Shown piece by piece: positions 24,484 to 32,877 of a stretch of 64,000 bases of DNA. Numbering within the stretch: the first letter of the stretch is position 1; every line of letters begins with the position of its first letter. The translations under genes and the position numbers were made by a program. Source of the DNA: an uncultured Collinsella sp. GTDB lineage: Bacteria; Actinomycetota; Coriobacteriia; Coriobacteriales; Coriobacteriaceae. The stretch covers positions 1 to 64,000 of the forward strand of contig CAAEMX010000001.1 in the NCBI GenBank assembly GCA_900757185.1, in the 5' to 3' direction. The notes beneath the pieces are model-generated. The model worked only from the letters and a program-made list of their open reading frames with translations, did no database searches and was not told where the DNA came from.

Positions 24484-26973
24484 ATGACCGAACACCATGC
24501 CATCAGCCGCCGAGCATTTACGCTGGGCTTAGGTCTTGCGGCGCTGTCGCCGCTTGCAAGCCTGCCAGAAACCGCGGCACCGGGCATTCCCCTGCGAGCG
24601 GCATTTGCAGACGACACGCCCAAACCGGCGGAGCACCTCGGTAATTTCGTCATTCGCCTTCGCCCCGCGGGCTATTTTCGTACTGCAAGCGTCAACCAAG
24701 ACGGCAACGTTCGCGGCAACGTCTGCCACCTGTTTAATGACGGTACGTCCAACAAGCTCATCCTTGAGAACGTAACGACCAAGAATGACGATACAAACTG
24801 GTATGCTATCCGCACCTTGCTCAATTTCGAAGAGCATAAAAAGACGGGCTACAGCATTTGGTCGGTCGACGACGACTCGGACAAAGACGGAAAGGTCATC
24901 CACGTATGGGGCGGCGAGTATGACAACAAGCCCAGCCGCGCTTTTGCGTTCGAGCGTCAATCAAACGGAACCTATATCATCCGAGACCGCACGGTCGAGA
25001 AAGAAACCGAGAAAAAAGACATTAAGTACCTGGCAATAGAATCGAACGGCAAAGACCAGGACAACAATAAGATCTGCCATAAGAGTAAGAGCATTCCGTG
25101 GGAGCTCGAACTTATCGGTTACGACATGAAAAAGAACGATGCCACGGTTAGCAGCCTCGACTGGATCACGTACAGCAGCTACGTCGATGGGCCATGTTGG
25201 ATGAAATACGTCGACGACAACAAGTTCCTCGACGAGCTGAGCATCCCGGGTACGCACGATTCGGGCACCTGCAGCGTGGACAACGACACTGAGCCCCAAT
25301 CCTCGCAAGTAAAATGCCAGCAGGATTACATTCCCACGCAGTTGCTCGAGGGAATCCGCTATTTTGATATCCGACTCGGAAAGGGCGACGACCCCGGTAT
25401 CGACCACGGGATTTTCTACCTACTCAAAAAAGACGGGAACTATCTGCATCTCTCCGATGTCATCGGGTACTTCAAAACGTTTTTGAACGAAAACCTGTCA
25501 GAAGCGCTCATCATGCTCGTATCGCGCGGCAACGATGAGGCTACCGACGAAAGCATAACGACGGCCTTCGCCAAGGTTATGGCCGATAACCCCAACCTGT
25601 TCTACACGTCGAGCCACGTCCCCACGCTGGGCGAGGTGCGCGGAAAGATCGTTCTGCTGCGTCGATTTAGGCTCGACGGCAACAGCGTAGACGGCCACAC
25701 GTGGGGCCTCGACCTTACCGAATGGGATGACAAGATCAAGGTTCACTCCGACAGCACCACTATGTGTCTCGTCCAAGACGCGCGGGGCTTTGAAGCCGCG
25801 GGGGAAACAGGCGACAAAGAGCCCTATTGCACCAAGGTATACGCCCAGGACAAGTACAAACTCACGGGAACCGACAAGCTCAGCTGGGTCGATAATGCAC
25901 TGAAGGAAACGACCGGGCGCACGCGCAACAAGGTGGACGTCGTGGACGATGACGGGGCCGAGGCGCCAGTCCAGGAGCGTTGCTGGTCTATCAACTACAC
26001 CAGCTGCACGGGCTTGTCGCACGGAGGCAATCCTTTTACCTCGGCACGAGTAGTCAACGAGCATCTGTACAAGAGCCCGTACATCAATCCCAGCGGCACT
26101 GAGGATACAAAGTCAGATTACCTCAAGCACATTGGCATCATCGCATCCGACTTTGTTGATGCGGCGCTGGCCCGGAGCATCTACCAGCGCAATTACGATG
26201 CACAGCACAAGCAGACAGCTTCGTACTACCTCCCGACCCGTATGCGCATGACATACGGCGACTCGCTGAGCGATGCCTCACTCCAGGATGGCAAGACCAT
26301 TGGCGAGGGTCATTTCCGCCTCGTCGACAGCAGCAACGTACTCAACGTAGCAGCCTCGGGCCGTGCATTTGCCATCGAATACGTTGATGTCGACGCCTTG
26401 GGCAACGAGACCGTTACGGAGCTGCGGGGCTCCGTGCCCATCGATATCGATCCACGCGCGCTGACGCCCCATTTTGAGGGACTCGAAGGCCTTAAGGCCG
26501 GCGAAGACGTGCGCGCCAAGATTGCGGCATCACTCGAGGGCAAGCTCGAAACCGATGCCTGCACGGCCCAGCTCGAGTTTGTGCGCGACGCGAACGGCGC
26601 TCCGGGCACGGCAATGGCCGAGGGCGAAACATTTGCCGCAGGAACGTACTGGGTGCGCGTGAACGGTCTCTTGGGCGACGCGGCGCAGAACTACACGCTT
26701 GCCACCGACGGAGCCGCAAGCTTTACCGTAGCGGCCTCGGGCAGTGCAGGCGGCACCGGCACCGGCACCGACGGTGGCACGGGTTCCAACGCAGGCAGCA
26801 CTGATAAGAACGGTAAGGGCAACAAGGGCAAGAACTCGGGCGGAAAACTCGCCGACACGGGCGACGTCTCCGGCATTGCCGCCGGGCTCGCCGCTGCCGC
26901 CGTGGCGACGACGGTCGCCGGCGCAGCAATGCTTGCAAATGACCGCGAAGACAACGGAGACGTTGACGATTAG
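24484..26973 (+). CDS. Tat-exported, wall-anchored PI-PLC X-domain protein
   Basis: A twin-arginine signal (SRRAFTLGLGLAAL, residues 9-22) leads into an N-terminal region of about 200 residues with a trefoil-like feel (FRTASVNQ, WGGEYDNKPSRAFAFERQ). A phosphatidylinositol-phospholipase C X-type domain follows: LSIPGTHDSGTC with the first catalytic His near residue 257, EGIRYFDIRLG, and DHGIFYL with the second His. The C-terminal part carries an Ig-like region, a Gly/Thr-rich linker, KLADTGD (an LPxTG-like sortase site) near residue 789, a hydrophobic helix and a charged tail. It should cleave phosphoinositides or glycosyl-PI anchors outside the cell. Which lipid is cut is unknown. The tail is acidic rather than basic, unlike most sortase signals. 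Confidence 0.85.
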   Translation: MTEHHAISRRAFTLGLGLAALSPLASLPETAAPGIPLRAAFADDTPKPAEHLGNFVIRLRPAGYFRTASVNQDGNVRGNVCHLFNDGTSNKLILENVTTKNDDTNWYAIRTLLNFEEHKKTGYSIWSVDDDSDKDGKVIHVWGGEYDNKPSRAFAFERQSNGTYIIRDRTVEKETEKKDIKYLAIESNGKDQDNNKICHKSKSIPWELELIGYDMKKNDATVSSLDWITYSSYVDGPCWMKYVDDNKFLDELSIPGTHDSGTCSVDNDTEPQSSQVKCQQDYIPTQLLEGIRYFDIRLGKGDDPGIDHGIFYLLKKDGNYLHLSDVIGYFKTFLNENLSEALIMLVSRGNDEATDESITTAFAKVMADNPNLFYTSSHVPTLGEVRGKIVLLRRFRLDGNSVDGHTWGLDLTEWDDKIKVHSDSTTMCLVQDARGFEAAGETGDKEPYCTKVYAQDKYKLTGTDKLSWVDNALKETTGRTRNKVDVVDDDGAEAPVQERCWSINYTSCTGLSHGGNPFTSARVVNEHLYKSPYINPSGTEDTKSDYLKHIGIIASDFVDAALARSIYQRNYDAQHKQTASYYLPTRMRMTYGDSLSDASLQDGKTIGEGHFRLVDSSNVLNVAASGRAFAIEYVDVDALGNETVTELRGSVPIDIDPRALTPHFEGLEGLKAGEDVRAKIAASLEGKLETDACTAQLEFVRDANGAPGTAMAEGETFAAGTYWVRVNGLLGDAAQNYTLATDGAASFTVAASGSAGGTGTGTDGGTGSNAGSTDKNGKGNKGKNSGGKLADTGDVSGIAAGLAAAAVATTVAGAAMLANDREDNGDVDD

Positions 26974-27008
26974 GCCAGCCGGCCCTTTTGGACACATTGA
27001 TTTAATGA

Positions 27009-27043
27009 GGGGCGCAGGACACCGTTCTGCGCCCCCGATTTTT
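27009..27043 (+). terminator. terminator of the PI-PLC-like gene
   Basis: GGGGCGCAG (27009-27017) pairs with CTGCGCCCC (27027-27035), followed by CGATTTTT. Confidence 0.9.
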
Positions 27044-27068
27044 ACCTTGGCCCGAACGCCGCCATGGG

Positions 27069-27338
27069 CTACATCACCATGTTCAGCGCGTTAACAAACT
27101 CCTGGGCCCTCGCACGGCTGCTCAGGCTAAAGACGCAAGCGGTCAACAGCCTGTTACGTAGGAAAACGTCGCGGCCCTTGATCCTGTTGACCCCCGTGAT
27201 GTCCTTAAGATAGACAATCTCGGTGTGCTTGCCACCAAACGTGCCCTTCTTGAGTACCTCAATGCGGTTAGGGTAGATCTTGACGTCTTTAAACCTGCCC
27301 GAACCCTTGTCCTGGAACAGCAGAGTGTCGTTGTCCAT
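27069..27338 (-). CDS. small PH-like domain protein
   Basis: The 89-residue protein (MDNDTLLFQDKGSGRFKDVKIYPNR and onward) alternates short beta strands (VKIYPNRIEVLKKG, TEIVYLKDITGV, RDVFLRNRLLTACVF) and ends in a helix (RAQEFVNALNMV). This matches the layout of a bacterial PH-like fold. ATG 27338 was chosen because GGGGGGTGA is five bases upstream; an extension upstream has no such site. No signal peptide or partner gene is apparent. Function is unknown; family assignment is by pattern only. Confidence 0.6.
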   Translation of the reverse strand: MDNDTLLFQDKGSGRFKDVKIYPNRIEVLKKGTFGGKHTEIVYLKDITGVNRIKGRDVFLRNRLLTACVFSLSSRARAQEFVNALNMVM

Positions 27339-27466
27339 ACGCGTCACCCCCCATGGGGTTCGATAAAACTGTCTATATGGCCACATTTTAGTCACCGCAA
27401 GGCTCCCATGCGAAGGTGCCAGACAGCACAGCAATTCGTGTCCGCGCGAGGCTTTAAACTAAGTGC

Positions 27467-27472
27467 GATAAA
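27467..27472 (+). promoter_or_regulatory. extended -10 promoter of the DUF1016 gene
   Basis: AGTGCGATAAA holds a TG-extended GATAAA hexamer 35 bases before the start codon. It belongs to the same extended -10 style as the metG-like and DegV promoters. Confidence 0.4.
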
Positions 27473-27507
27473 GATGCATTCCACAAGAGGAAAGTGGGGC
27501 GACAGCG

Positions 27508-28557
27508 ATGGGCGAACTGGTAAACCGTGGAGAATCGGCAATCGTGCCAGAAGTTTTTTACAAGCAGGTTTCCTCGATTCTCAACGCCGCTCGCGACAAG
27601 GCCTATACCGCCGTTAACTTTGCGATGGTTGAGGCGTATTGGGAGATCGGCAAGAGCATTGTTGATGAACAGGGCGGAGAGGAGCGCGCCAAGTATGGAG
27701 AGGCGCTGCTCAAGGCCCTCGCAATCAGACTTACCAAGGATTTTGGTAAAGGTTTTGAAGCAAGAGAGCTGCGTAAAATGCGTCAGTTCTATCTTGCATT
27801 TCCAATTCGGGACTCACTGCGTCCCGAATTGAGTTGGACACATTATCGCAGGTTAATACGCATTCCTGACCCCGAAACTCGCACCTGGTACATGAACGAA
27901 TGCGCCGACTCTCGCTGGAGCACGCGCCAACTCGAACGCCAAATCAATACCATGTTCCGCGAGCGCCTTCTTGCCAGCAAGGACAAAGAGGCCGTCACCC
28001 AGGAAATCCAAAAGAGCGCCCCGGCTCGTCGCCCCGAGGATATCATCCGCGACCCATATGTACTGGAGTTTTTAGGTTTCTCGGACGATACTGCGTTTCG
28101 CGAGAGCGATCTAGAGCAGGCGCTCATCACGCATCTTCAGAAGTTCCTGCTGGAGCTTGGCCGTGGTTTCGCTTTCGAGGCGCGCCAAAAGCGCATCACC
28201 TTTGATGGGCGCCATTTCTATATTGACCTAGTGTTTTACAACTATCTGATGCGCTGCTTCGTGCTCATCGATCTTAAGACCGATGACCTTACGCATCAGG
28301 ACCTGGGCCAGATGCAAATGTATGTGAACTACTACACGCGCGAGCTCATGAACGAAGGCGACAATCCGCCCATAGGCATCGTGCTCTGCGCGGACAAAAG
28401 CGACTCGATTGTCGAGTACACGCTGCCCGAAGACAACGACCAAGTGTTTGCCGCCAAATACCTGCCGTATCTTCCAAGCAAGGAAGAGCTGGCGCGCGAG
28501 CTGAGTGCCGAGTACCGCGCCATCAACGAAGCGACTAATGGCGAAGCGCAAGGGTAG
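27508..28557 (+). CDS. DUF1016 / PDDEXK nuclease family protein (YhcG-like)
   Basis: YhcG-like proteins join an N-terminal helical DUF1016 domain to a C-terminal PD-(D/E)XK nuclease fold. Here the N-terminal domain includes NFAMVEAYWEIGKSIV and ELSWTHYRRLIRI, which are family hallmarks. The nuclease part has ITFDGRHFYIDLVFYN and CFVLIDLKTDDLTHQDLGQM (Asp ... Asp-Leu-Lys) near residues 230-270. The 349-residue length is normal. Homologues are often linked with restriction-modification or transposon loci, but no methylase or transposase is adjacent. This is therefore an orphan copy. The spacing of the upstream GAGGAAAG is unusually long. Confidence 0.9.
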   Translation: MGELVNRGESAIVPEVFYKQVSSILNAARDKAYTAVNFAMVEAYWEIGKSIVDEQGGEERAKYGEALLKALAIRLTKDFGKGFEARELRKMRQFYLAFPIRDSLRPELSWTHYRRLIRIPDPETRTWYMNECADSRWSTRQLERQINTMFRERLLASKDKEAVTQEIQKSAPARRPEDIIRDPYVLEFLGFSDDTAFRESDLEQALITHLQKFLLELGRGFAFEARQKRITFDGRHFYIDLVFYNYLMRCFVLIDLKTDDLTHQDLGQMQMYVNYYTRELMNEGDNPPIGIVLCADKSDSIVEYTLPEDNDQVFAAKYLPYLPSKEELARELSAEYRAINEATNGEAQG

Positions 28558-28619
28558 CAGCACGTTGCGCCGATACCCCCGACGACGTTCCACTTCCCCC
28601 GACATAAGAGGAGCATTCC

Positions 28620-29408
28620 ATGGCAGACAGACCGAAAACAACGCTGCGCGACTGCATCTATGGACTTGTCGTCGGCGACGCGTTGGGCGTTCCCTACGAG
28701 TTCAGGCCTCGTGACACGTTCGAATGCACCGACATGATCGGCTACGGCACGCACGGGCAGCCCGCCGGCACCTGGAGCGATGACACGTCCATGACGCTTG
28801 CTACCTGCGACTCGATTAGAGAGCTCGGGCATATCGACACCGCAGACATGCGCGACAAGTTCGTAAGCTGGATTGCCCGTGGCGAGTATACGATCGACGG
28901 CGTTTTCGATTACGGCGGCACGACTGCCCGCGCCCTGCACACCGGCAAAGGTGGCTCCGGCGAGCGCGACAACGGCAACGGTTCGCTCATGCGCATCGCT
29001 CCCCTGGCGTTCACCGATGCAACAGACGAAGAGATCAGCAAGGTCTCCGCGATTACGCACGCCCACAGAACGTCGACCGACGCATGCATCATATTTGTCG
29101 AGCTGATGAGGAGCGTGATGAACGGCGCGTTTCCCTCATGGGTGCTCTAGCTGAAAGACGTGCCCGAGCGCGGAATCAGGTCTGGCGGCTTCGTGCGCGA
29201 CACGCTTAAAGCCGCTACCTGGTGCTTTGTGAACACCAACAGCTACGAAGCCTGCGTGCTCGCCGCCGTCAACCTGGGCGACGACACCGACACCACCGCA
29301 GCCGTCGCAGGCGCCCTCGCCGGCACGGCATACGGCATCGACGCAATTCCGCAGGAGTGGATTGACACCCTGCGCGGTAAAGAGCTGATTGAGAGCTGCT
29401 TGTTTTAG
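28620..29408 (+). pseudogene. ADP-ribosylglycohydrolase family gene broken by an in-frame TAG
   Basis: The first 176 codons encode a DraG-type domain (YGLVVGDALGVPYEF, GTWSDDTSMTLAT with the metal-binding Asp pair, DNGNGSLMRIAPLA, THAHRTSTDA). A TAG at 29148-29150 follows. The same frame continues without a new start through GIRSGGFVRDTLKAATWCF and the hallmark NLGDDTDTTAAVAGALAG to a normal end at 29408. Both metal-site halves are thus present but separated by the stop. The stretch just before the TAG (NGAFPSWVL) looks shortened against the family, so a small internal deletion may also have occurred. GAGGAGC precedes ATG 28620. It is called a pseudogene unless the stop is read through or is a sequencing error. 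Confidence 0.8.
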
Positions 29409-29440
29409 GGTGCCATTCAAGAAATAAGGCAGGAGGCATC

Positions 29441-29662
29441 ATGGAGAGGGAGATCGCGAATATCGATGAGTTCAAAATGGACGAAAACGAGACCCCGATA
29501 CTCCCAACGGGACTGAGGGAGGAAGAAAACCTTTATGTCCTCCCCGACGGGCGTCACCTCCCCTGCGGGGTCTACCGGACCGAAGATGGCGACTCGCTCA
29601 TTTATGAGTCATCCGAACTAAGCTTCTTCGGGCAGATGCCTGCCCAATTCAAAGAGAACTAG
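29441..29662 (+). CDS. small acidic hypothetical protein
   Basis: The 73-residue protein (MEREIANIDEFKMDENETP ...) is strongly acidic and has a short beta-rich centre (NLYVLPDGRHLPCGVYRTED). ATG 29441 is preceded by GGCAGGAGG with four bases spacing, which supports real translation. It has no signal peptide or membrane segment. It lies 32 bp after the broken ADP-ribosylglycohydrolase and may once have shared its transcript. No family is recognised. Confidence 0.65.
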   Translation: MEREIANIDEFKMDENETPILPTGLREEENLYVLPDGRHLPCGVYRTEDGDSLIYESSELSFFGQMPAQFKEN

Positions 29663-29801
29663 AGGCTTGATTGCCCGTTAGATCGACACTGCTCAAAACC
29701 AGGGGGCAGGCTATCCTCCACCGCGGCCCGTGAGGTAGAATTATGCCTGCCGCGGAATCCGCCTGCGGGCAACGCTCTAATCTCTGATTGGGGTGAAGCC
29801 T

Positions 29802-29894
29802 ATGAACTTGTTTCTTGAAATCCTGCGCCTCTCGATGTATGTAACCGGCATCGTCCGGAACCTCTACTCGATCTGGCGGGAATATAAGCAGTAA
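29802..29894 (+). CDS. 30-residue hydrophobic peptide
   Basis: The frame begins at ATG 29802 with GGGGTGA five bases upstream. It encodes a short amphipathic or membrane-seeking peptide (MNLFLEILRLSMYVTGIVRN ending WREYKQ). A perfect 10-bp hairpin follows 22 bases after the stop, so this looks like a compact, self-contained transcription unit. Type I toxin peptides have a similar size and layout, but no antisense RNA was proven. It could also be a signalling or leader peptide. Confidence 0.5.
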   Translation: MNLFLEILRLSMYVTGIVRNLYSIWREYKQ

Positions 29895-29916
29895 CGGATA
29901 GCGAAGGGAGTCATGC

Positions 29917-29945
29917 AAAGGGCCGGTTGCACCCGGCCCTTTAGA
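29917..29945 (+). terminator. terminator after the 30-residue peptide
   Basis: AAAGGGCCGG (29917-29926) and CCGGCCCTTT (29933-29942) pair perfectly around TTGCAC. The U-tract is short (TTTAGA). Confidence 0.7.
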
Positions 29946-30121
29946 CATTAGCACCTGCGTTGCCCGCGTCTCCGAAGTTTGAGTAGCTGATGAGCGGGTT
30001 CCGCAGCATATCCTGATTTTACCCAGTGGCAAGACTCTTTTACAGCCGTTCCACCGTTTATTTACATCTGCCATCACGGGCGGGATGTTTCGCACTCTCG
30101 CGAGCCAACCGGCACTACTCC

Positions 30122-31459
30122 CTACTTCCCAAAGATCGCGCCGAACAGGCCCTTGCGTTTGGGCTTTTCCTCTCGATAGCAACCCTCGGCTGCTGCTGCC
30201 ACCTGCCGCGGCTGTTCGCCGCCTCCACGGCGCACAATCTGGTATAGGAACGGCGATTTAACGTATTTGACCTCGATGGGCGTGGCATGGACGGTACTTT
30301 CGCCGGACAGATGCAGGCTCGGGTTGAGTGGTGCCACGATATGCGTCTCGCGCTTGTCACTAAACACTACCGCGGCTGCACGACCCGTCTGGCCGTTCAC
30401 GGCGATGCGTACCTGCTCGCCATCGCGGCTGTCCGACGCGGGGCGATCGACAAAGTAGACCGGCACCATCACCAGACCGTCCTTGTGCTTGCGGGCCTTG
30501 CGCGCCCAGGCGCGGATGCTCTTTTTATTGAGCCCCAGGGTCGCCTCGGCATCGTTGCCGGCAATGTCGAGCGCCAGCTTATCAATGACCACCTGGTCCT
30601 TGGTAGACGCATCGACGGAGACAACGCGGAAGTCACCTTCCTGCATGGCGGGATCGAACGAACCGACCTTGGCAAAGCCCCACGGCTCCAAAATGCCCAT
30701 AAGGCGAACATCCAGGTAGTTTGCCCGCGGATACGCCCAGTCGAGCACCTCGTAGTACACCAGGGTCTCCTTGCTCAGCCCCTTGCCCGGGAAGCTTGCC
30801 ATCATGCTCAAGTCCGCCAACGCCATGGGGAAATAGAAGAGCATCATGTCATTTTGAATCGCGTCTTCCACGTCGTGCCCGGCAAAGGCGTCAGGATACT
30901 GGCGCACCAGCTGCAGCGCGTTGGCACGTGCCTGCTGCGGCGAGATCTCGCAGGGAATGCCCTGCTCTGGCACGTACTCGGCACCAACGCCCATAGTCAG
31001 GCGCTTGCTGAAGGCGCCGGGCTTGAGCAGGTCGGCAACGCCGATCTTATTGCCGCAGGACGGGCACTCAAACACGCGCTGGGTCGATGACACCTCAAAG
31101 GACGCACCGCAGAAGGGGCAGGGAATGCTCACGTGCGTGGCTTCTTGGAACTCCTGAGCCGTGCCGCGGTCCTCCCACAGCAGATGCTCCAGAACCGACT
31201 GGTTGCGCCAGTACGAATTGAAGAAATACCAGTCCGGGTCCTCCGGGCGCTCGAGCTGCGACACGTGGGTGAGCTTAAGCAGTCCATCGACAACCGTCAG
31301 TGGCGTATGGCGAATGCCCAGGGCGCTCTTGGGCTCCCCCGCATCGGCCTGCCACGGAACGACCGTGCCGCAATAGGCGCACTCAAAGCTGCGTTTAGCC
31401 TGGTGTGAGTACATAGGTCCGCCGCAGTTTTGGCATTTAATGGCAAACATCTCGTCCAT
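30122..31459 (-). CDS. double zinc-ribbon protein of unknown function
   Basis: The 445-residue protein has two zinc ribbons. The first, residues 9-33, reads CQNCGG ... CAYCG; the second, near residues 114-138, reads CPFCG ... CPSCG. A large C-terminal region follows with no recognised domain, containing YYFPMALADLS-like hydrophobic strands. It ends in a basic tail (EEKPKRKGLFGAIFGK). TFIIB-like zinc ribbons of this type occur in several bacterial proteins that handle membrane or cell-envelope tasks, but the function here is unknown. ATG 31459 has AAGGAGG eight bases upstream. It is divergent from the CDF transporter gene. Confidence 0.75.
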   Translation of the reverse strand: MDEMFAIKCQNCGGPMYSHQAKRSFECAYCGTVVPWQADAGEPKSALGIRHTPLTVVDGLLKLTHVSQLERPEDPDWYFFNSYWRNQSVLEHLLWEDRGTAQEFQEATHVSIPCPFCGASFEVSSTQRVFECPSCGNKIGVADLLKPGAFSKRLTMGVGAEYVPEQGIPCEISPQQARANALQLVRQYPDAFAGHDVEDAIQNDMMLFYFPMALADLSMMASFPGKGLSKETLVYYEVLDWAYPRANYLDVRLMGILEPWGFAKVGSFDPAMQEGDFRVVSVDASTKDQVVIDKLALDIAGNDAEATLGLNKKSIRAWARKARKHKDGLVMVPVYFVDRPASDSRDGEQVRIAVNGQTGRAAAVVFSDKRETHIVAPLNPSLHLSGESTVHATPIEVKYVKSPFLYQIVRRGGGEQPRQVAAAAEGCYREEKPKRKGLFGAIFGK

Positions 31460-31677
31460 GGAAACGTCCTCCTTTACGCAGGGGCTATCGACTTTAAGTA
31501 TGTCGGGCAGACAGGCACATGCCCATACCCATGTGGCCCAAAATGGAGCACCCGGTCGGACAAGAAGGGCCGTTCATTAGCTCCAGCAGACCATTGCTGC
31601 ATTTTCTGAGCATCGGCGCACGGTACGCCCATGCGAGCTACACTATCCCCTTAACCATGATTGTGAGGACGATCGCC

Positions 31678-32859
31678 ATGCTATTTGTAAATAGGCTGGT
31701 ACATAAACTTGTTCCCGGCGGCGAGGGCGAGCCGGTCGATGTCTCCTGCCGCACCAACGCGGGCTTCGCCGCAAGCCTCATCTGTATTGGCCTCAACATT
31801 GCCCTGTGCCTAGCCAAGGGCATCGCGGGCCTGCTCGCCGGCTCTGTCTCGCTCATCGCCGACGCCTTCAACAACCTCTCCGACGCCTCGAGCAACATCG
31901 TGAGTCTGCTCGGGTTCCGCCTTGCCAGCCGCCCGGCAGACGAAGGCCACCCCTATGGTCACGGCCGCTACGAGTACCTCGCCGGCTTGTTTGTCGCCGT
32001 CCTCGTTTGCGCCGTCGGCATCAACCTGGTGCTCGAGTCCGTTACCAAGATCATCAAGCCCTCCCCCACCGCCTACACGCTCGTTTCCCTTGCGGCACTG
32101 GCTACATCCATGCTCGTTAAGCTCTGGATGGCCGCGTTCAACCGCACGCTGGGCGACCGCATCGACTCGGAGACGCTCATCGCCACGGCGCAGGACTCCA
32201 AAAACGACGTCATCACCTCGGGCTCGGTCTTGGTGGCGGCGCTTATTTCGCAAACGACCGGCTTTGATCTCGATGGCTGGGCGGGCCTGGGCGTGGGCAT
32301 CTTCATTTGCATCAGCGGCATGGGCCTGGTGCGCGACGCCATCAGCCCGCTGCTGGGACAAGCACCCGACCCCAAGCTCGTCCAGGAAATCCGCGACAGG
32401 ATCATGTCGTACCCCCAGGTCCTGGGCACGCACGACCTCATGGTGCACGACTACGGCCCCGGCCGCCAGTTTGCCAGCGCACACGTGGAAATGCCCGGCG
32501 AGGGTGATGCCTTTGAGCACCACGAGATTCTGGACACCATTGAGCACGATATCAAACGGCAGATGGGCATCGGTATCACGCTGCACTGCGACCCCATCGC
32601 CACCACCGGCGACGACCTGCGCGGCTGGGTCAAGCGCGGCGTGGCGCAGATCGACCCCGCGCTTTCCATCCACGACCTTCACGAACACGATGGCTTTGTG
32701 TCATTTGACCTGGTGCGTCCCGACGACTTTGACATATCCGACGAGGAGCTGCTGGAGCTCGTCACGCGCATCGTGCACGAGCGCCGACCCGATGCGTCAT
32801 GCGTCGTCACGTTTGACTCGGGCTTCAGCTCGCCCGACCGTCCGGCCGAGCAGCTGTAG
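31678..32859 (+). CDS. cation diffusion facilitator family transporter
   Basis: CDF proteins export divalent metals (Zn, Fe, Mn, Co) in exchange for protons. The 393-residue protein shows the family's SVSLIADAFNNLSDASSN (metal site on helix 2), HPYGHGRYEYLAGL, and the helix 5 ETLIATAQDSKNDVITSG. The C-terminal cytoplasmic domain is present (HDLMVHDYGPGRQFASAHVEMP) and is followed by an extra region of about 80 residues. ATG 31678 was chosen for the upstream GAGGA; ATG 31657 lacks a site. The metal cannot be named from these motifs: the helix 2 site has Asn and Asp where Zn transporters usually have His and Asp. Confidence 0.92.
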   Translation: MLFVNRLVHKLVPGGEGEPVDVSCRTNAGFAASLICIGLNIALCLAKGIAGLLAGSVSLIADAFNNLSDASSNIVSLLGFRLASRPADEGHPYGHGRYEYLAGLFVAVLVCAVGINLVLESVTKIIKPSPTAYTLVSLAALATSMLVKLWMAAFNRTLGDRIDSETLIATAQDSKNDVITSGSVLVAALISQTTGFDLDGWAGLGVGIFICISGMGLVRDAISPLLGQAPDPKLVQEIRDRIMSYPQVLGTHDLMVHDYGPGRQFASAHVEMPGEGDAFEHHEILDTIEHDIKRQMGIGITLHCDPIATTGDDLRGWVKRGVAQIDPALSIHDLHEHDGFVSFDLVRPDDFDISDEELLELVTRIVHERRPDASCVVTFDSGFSSPDRPAEQL

Positions 32860-32877
32860 CCCCGCTCCGCTCGGCCG

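Noticed and set aside
27508..28557. Restriction-modification or defence island around the DUF1016 nuclease
   Set aside because: No methyltransferase, specificity subunit or other defence gene lies nearby, so it is reported as an orphan.
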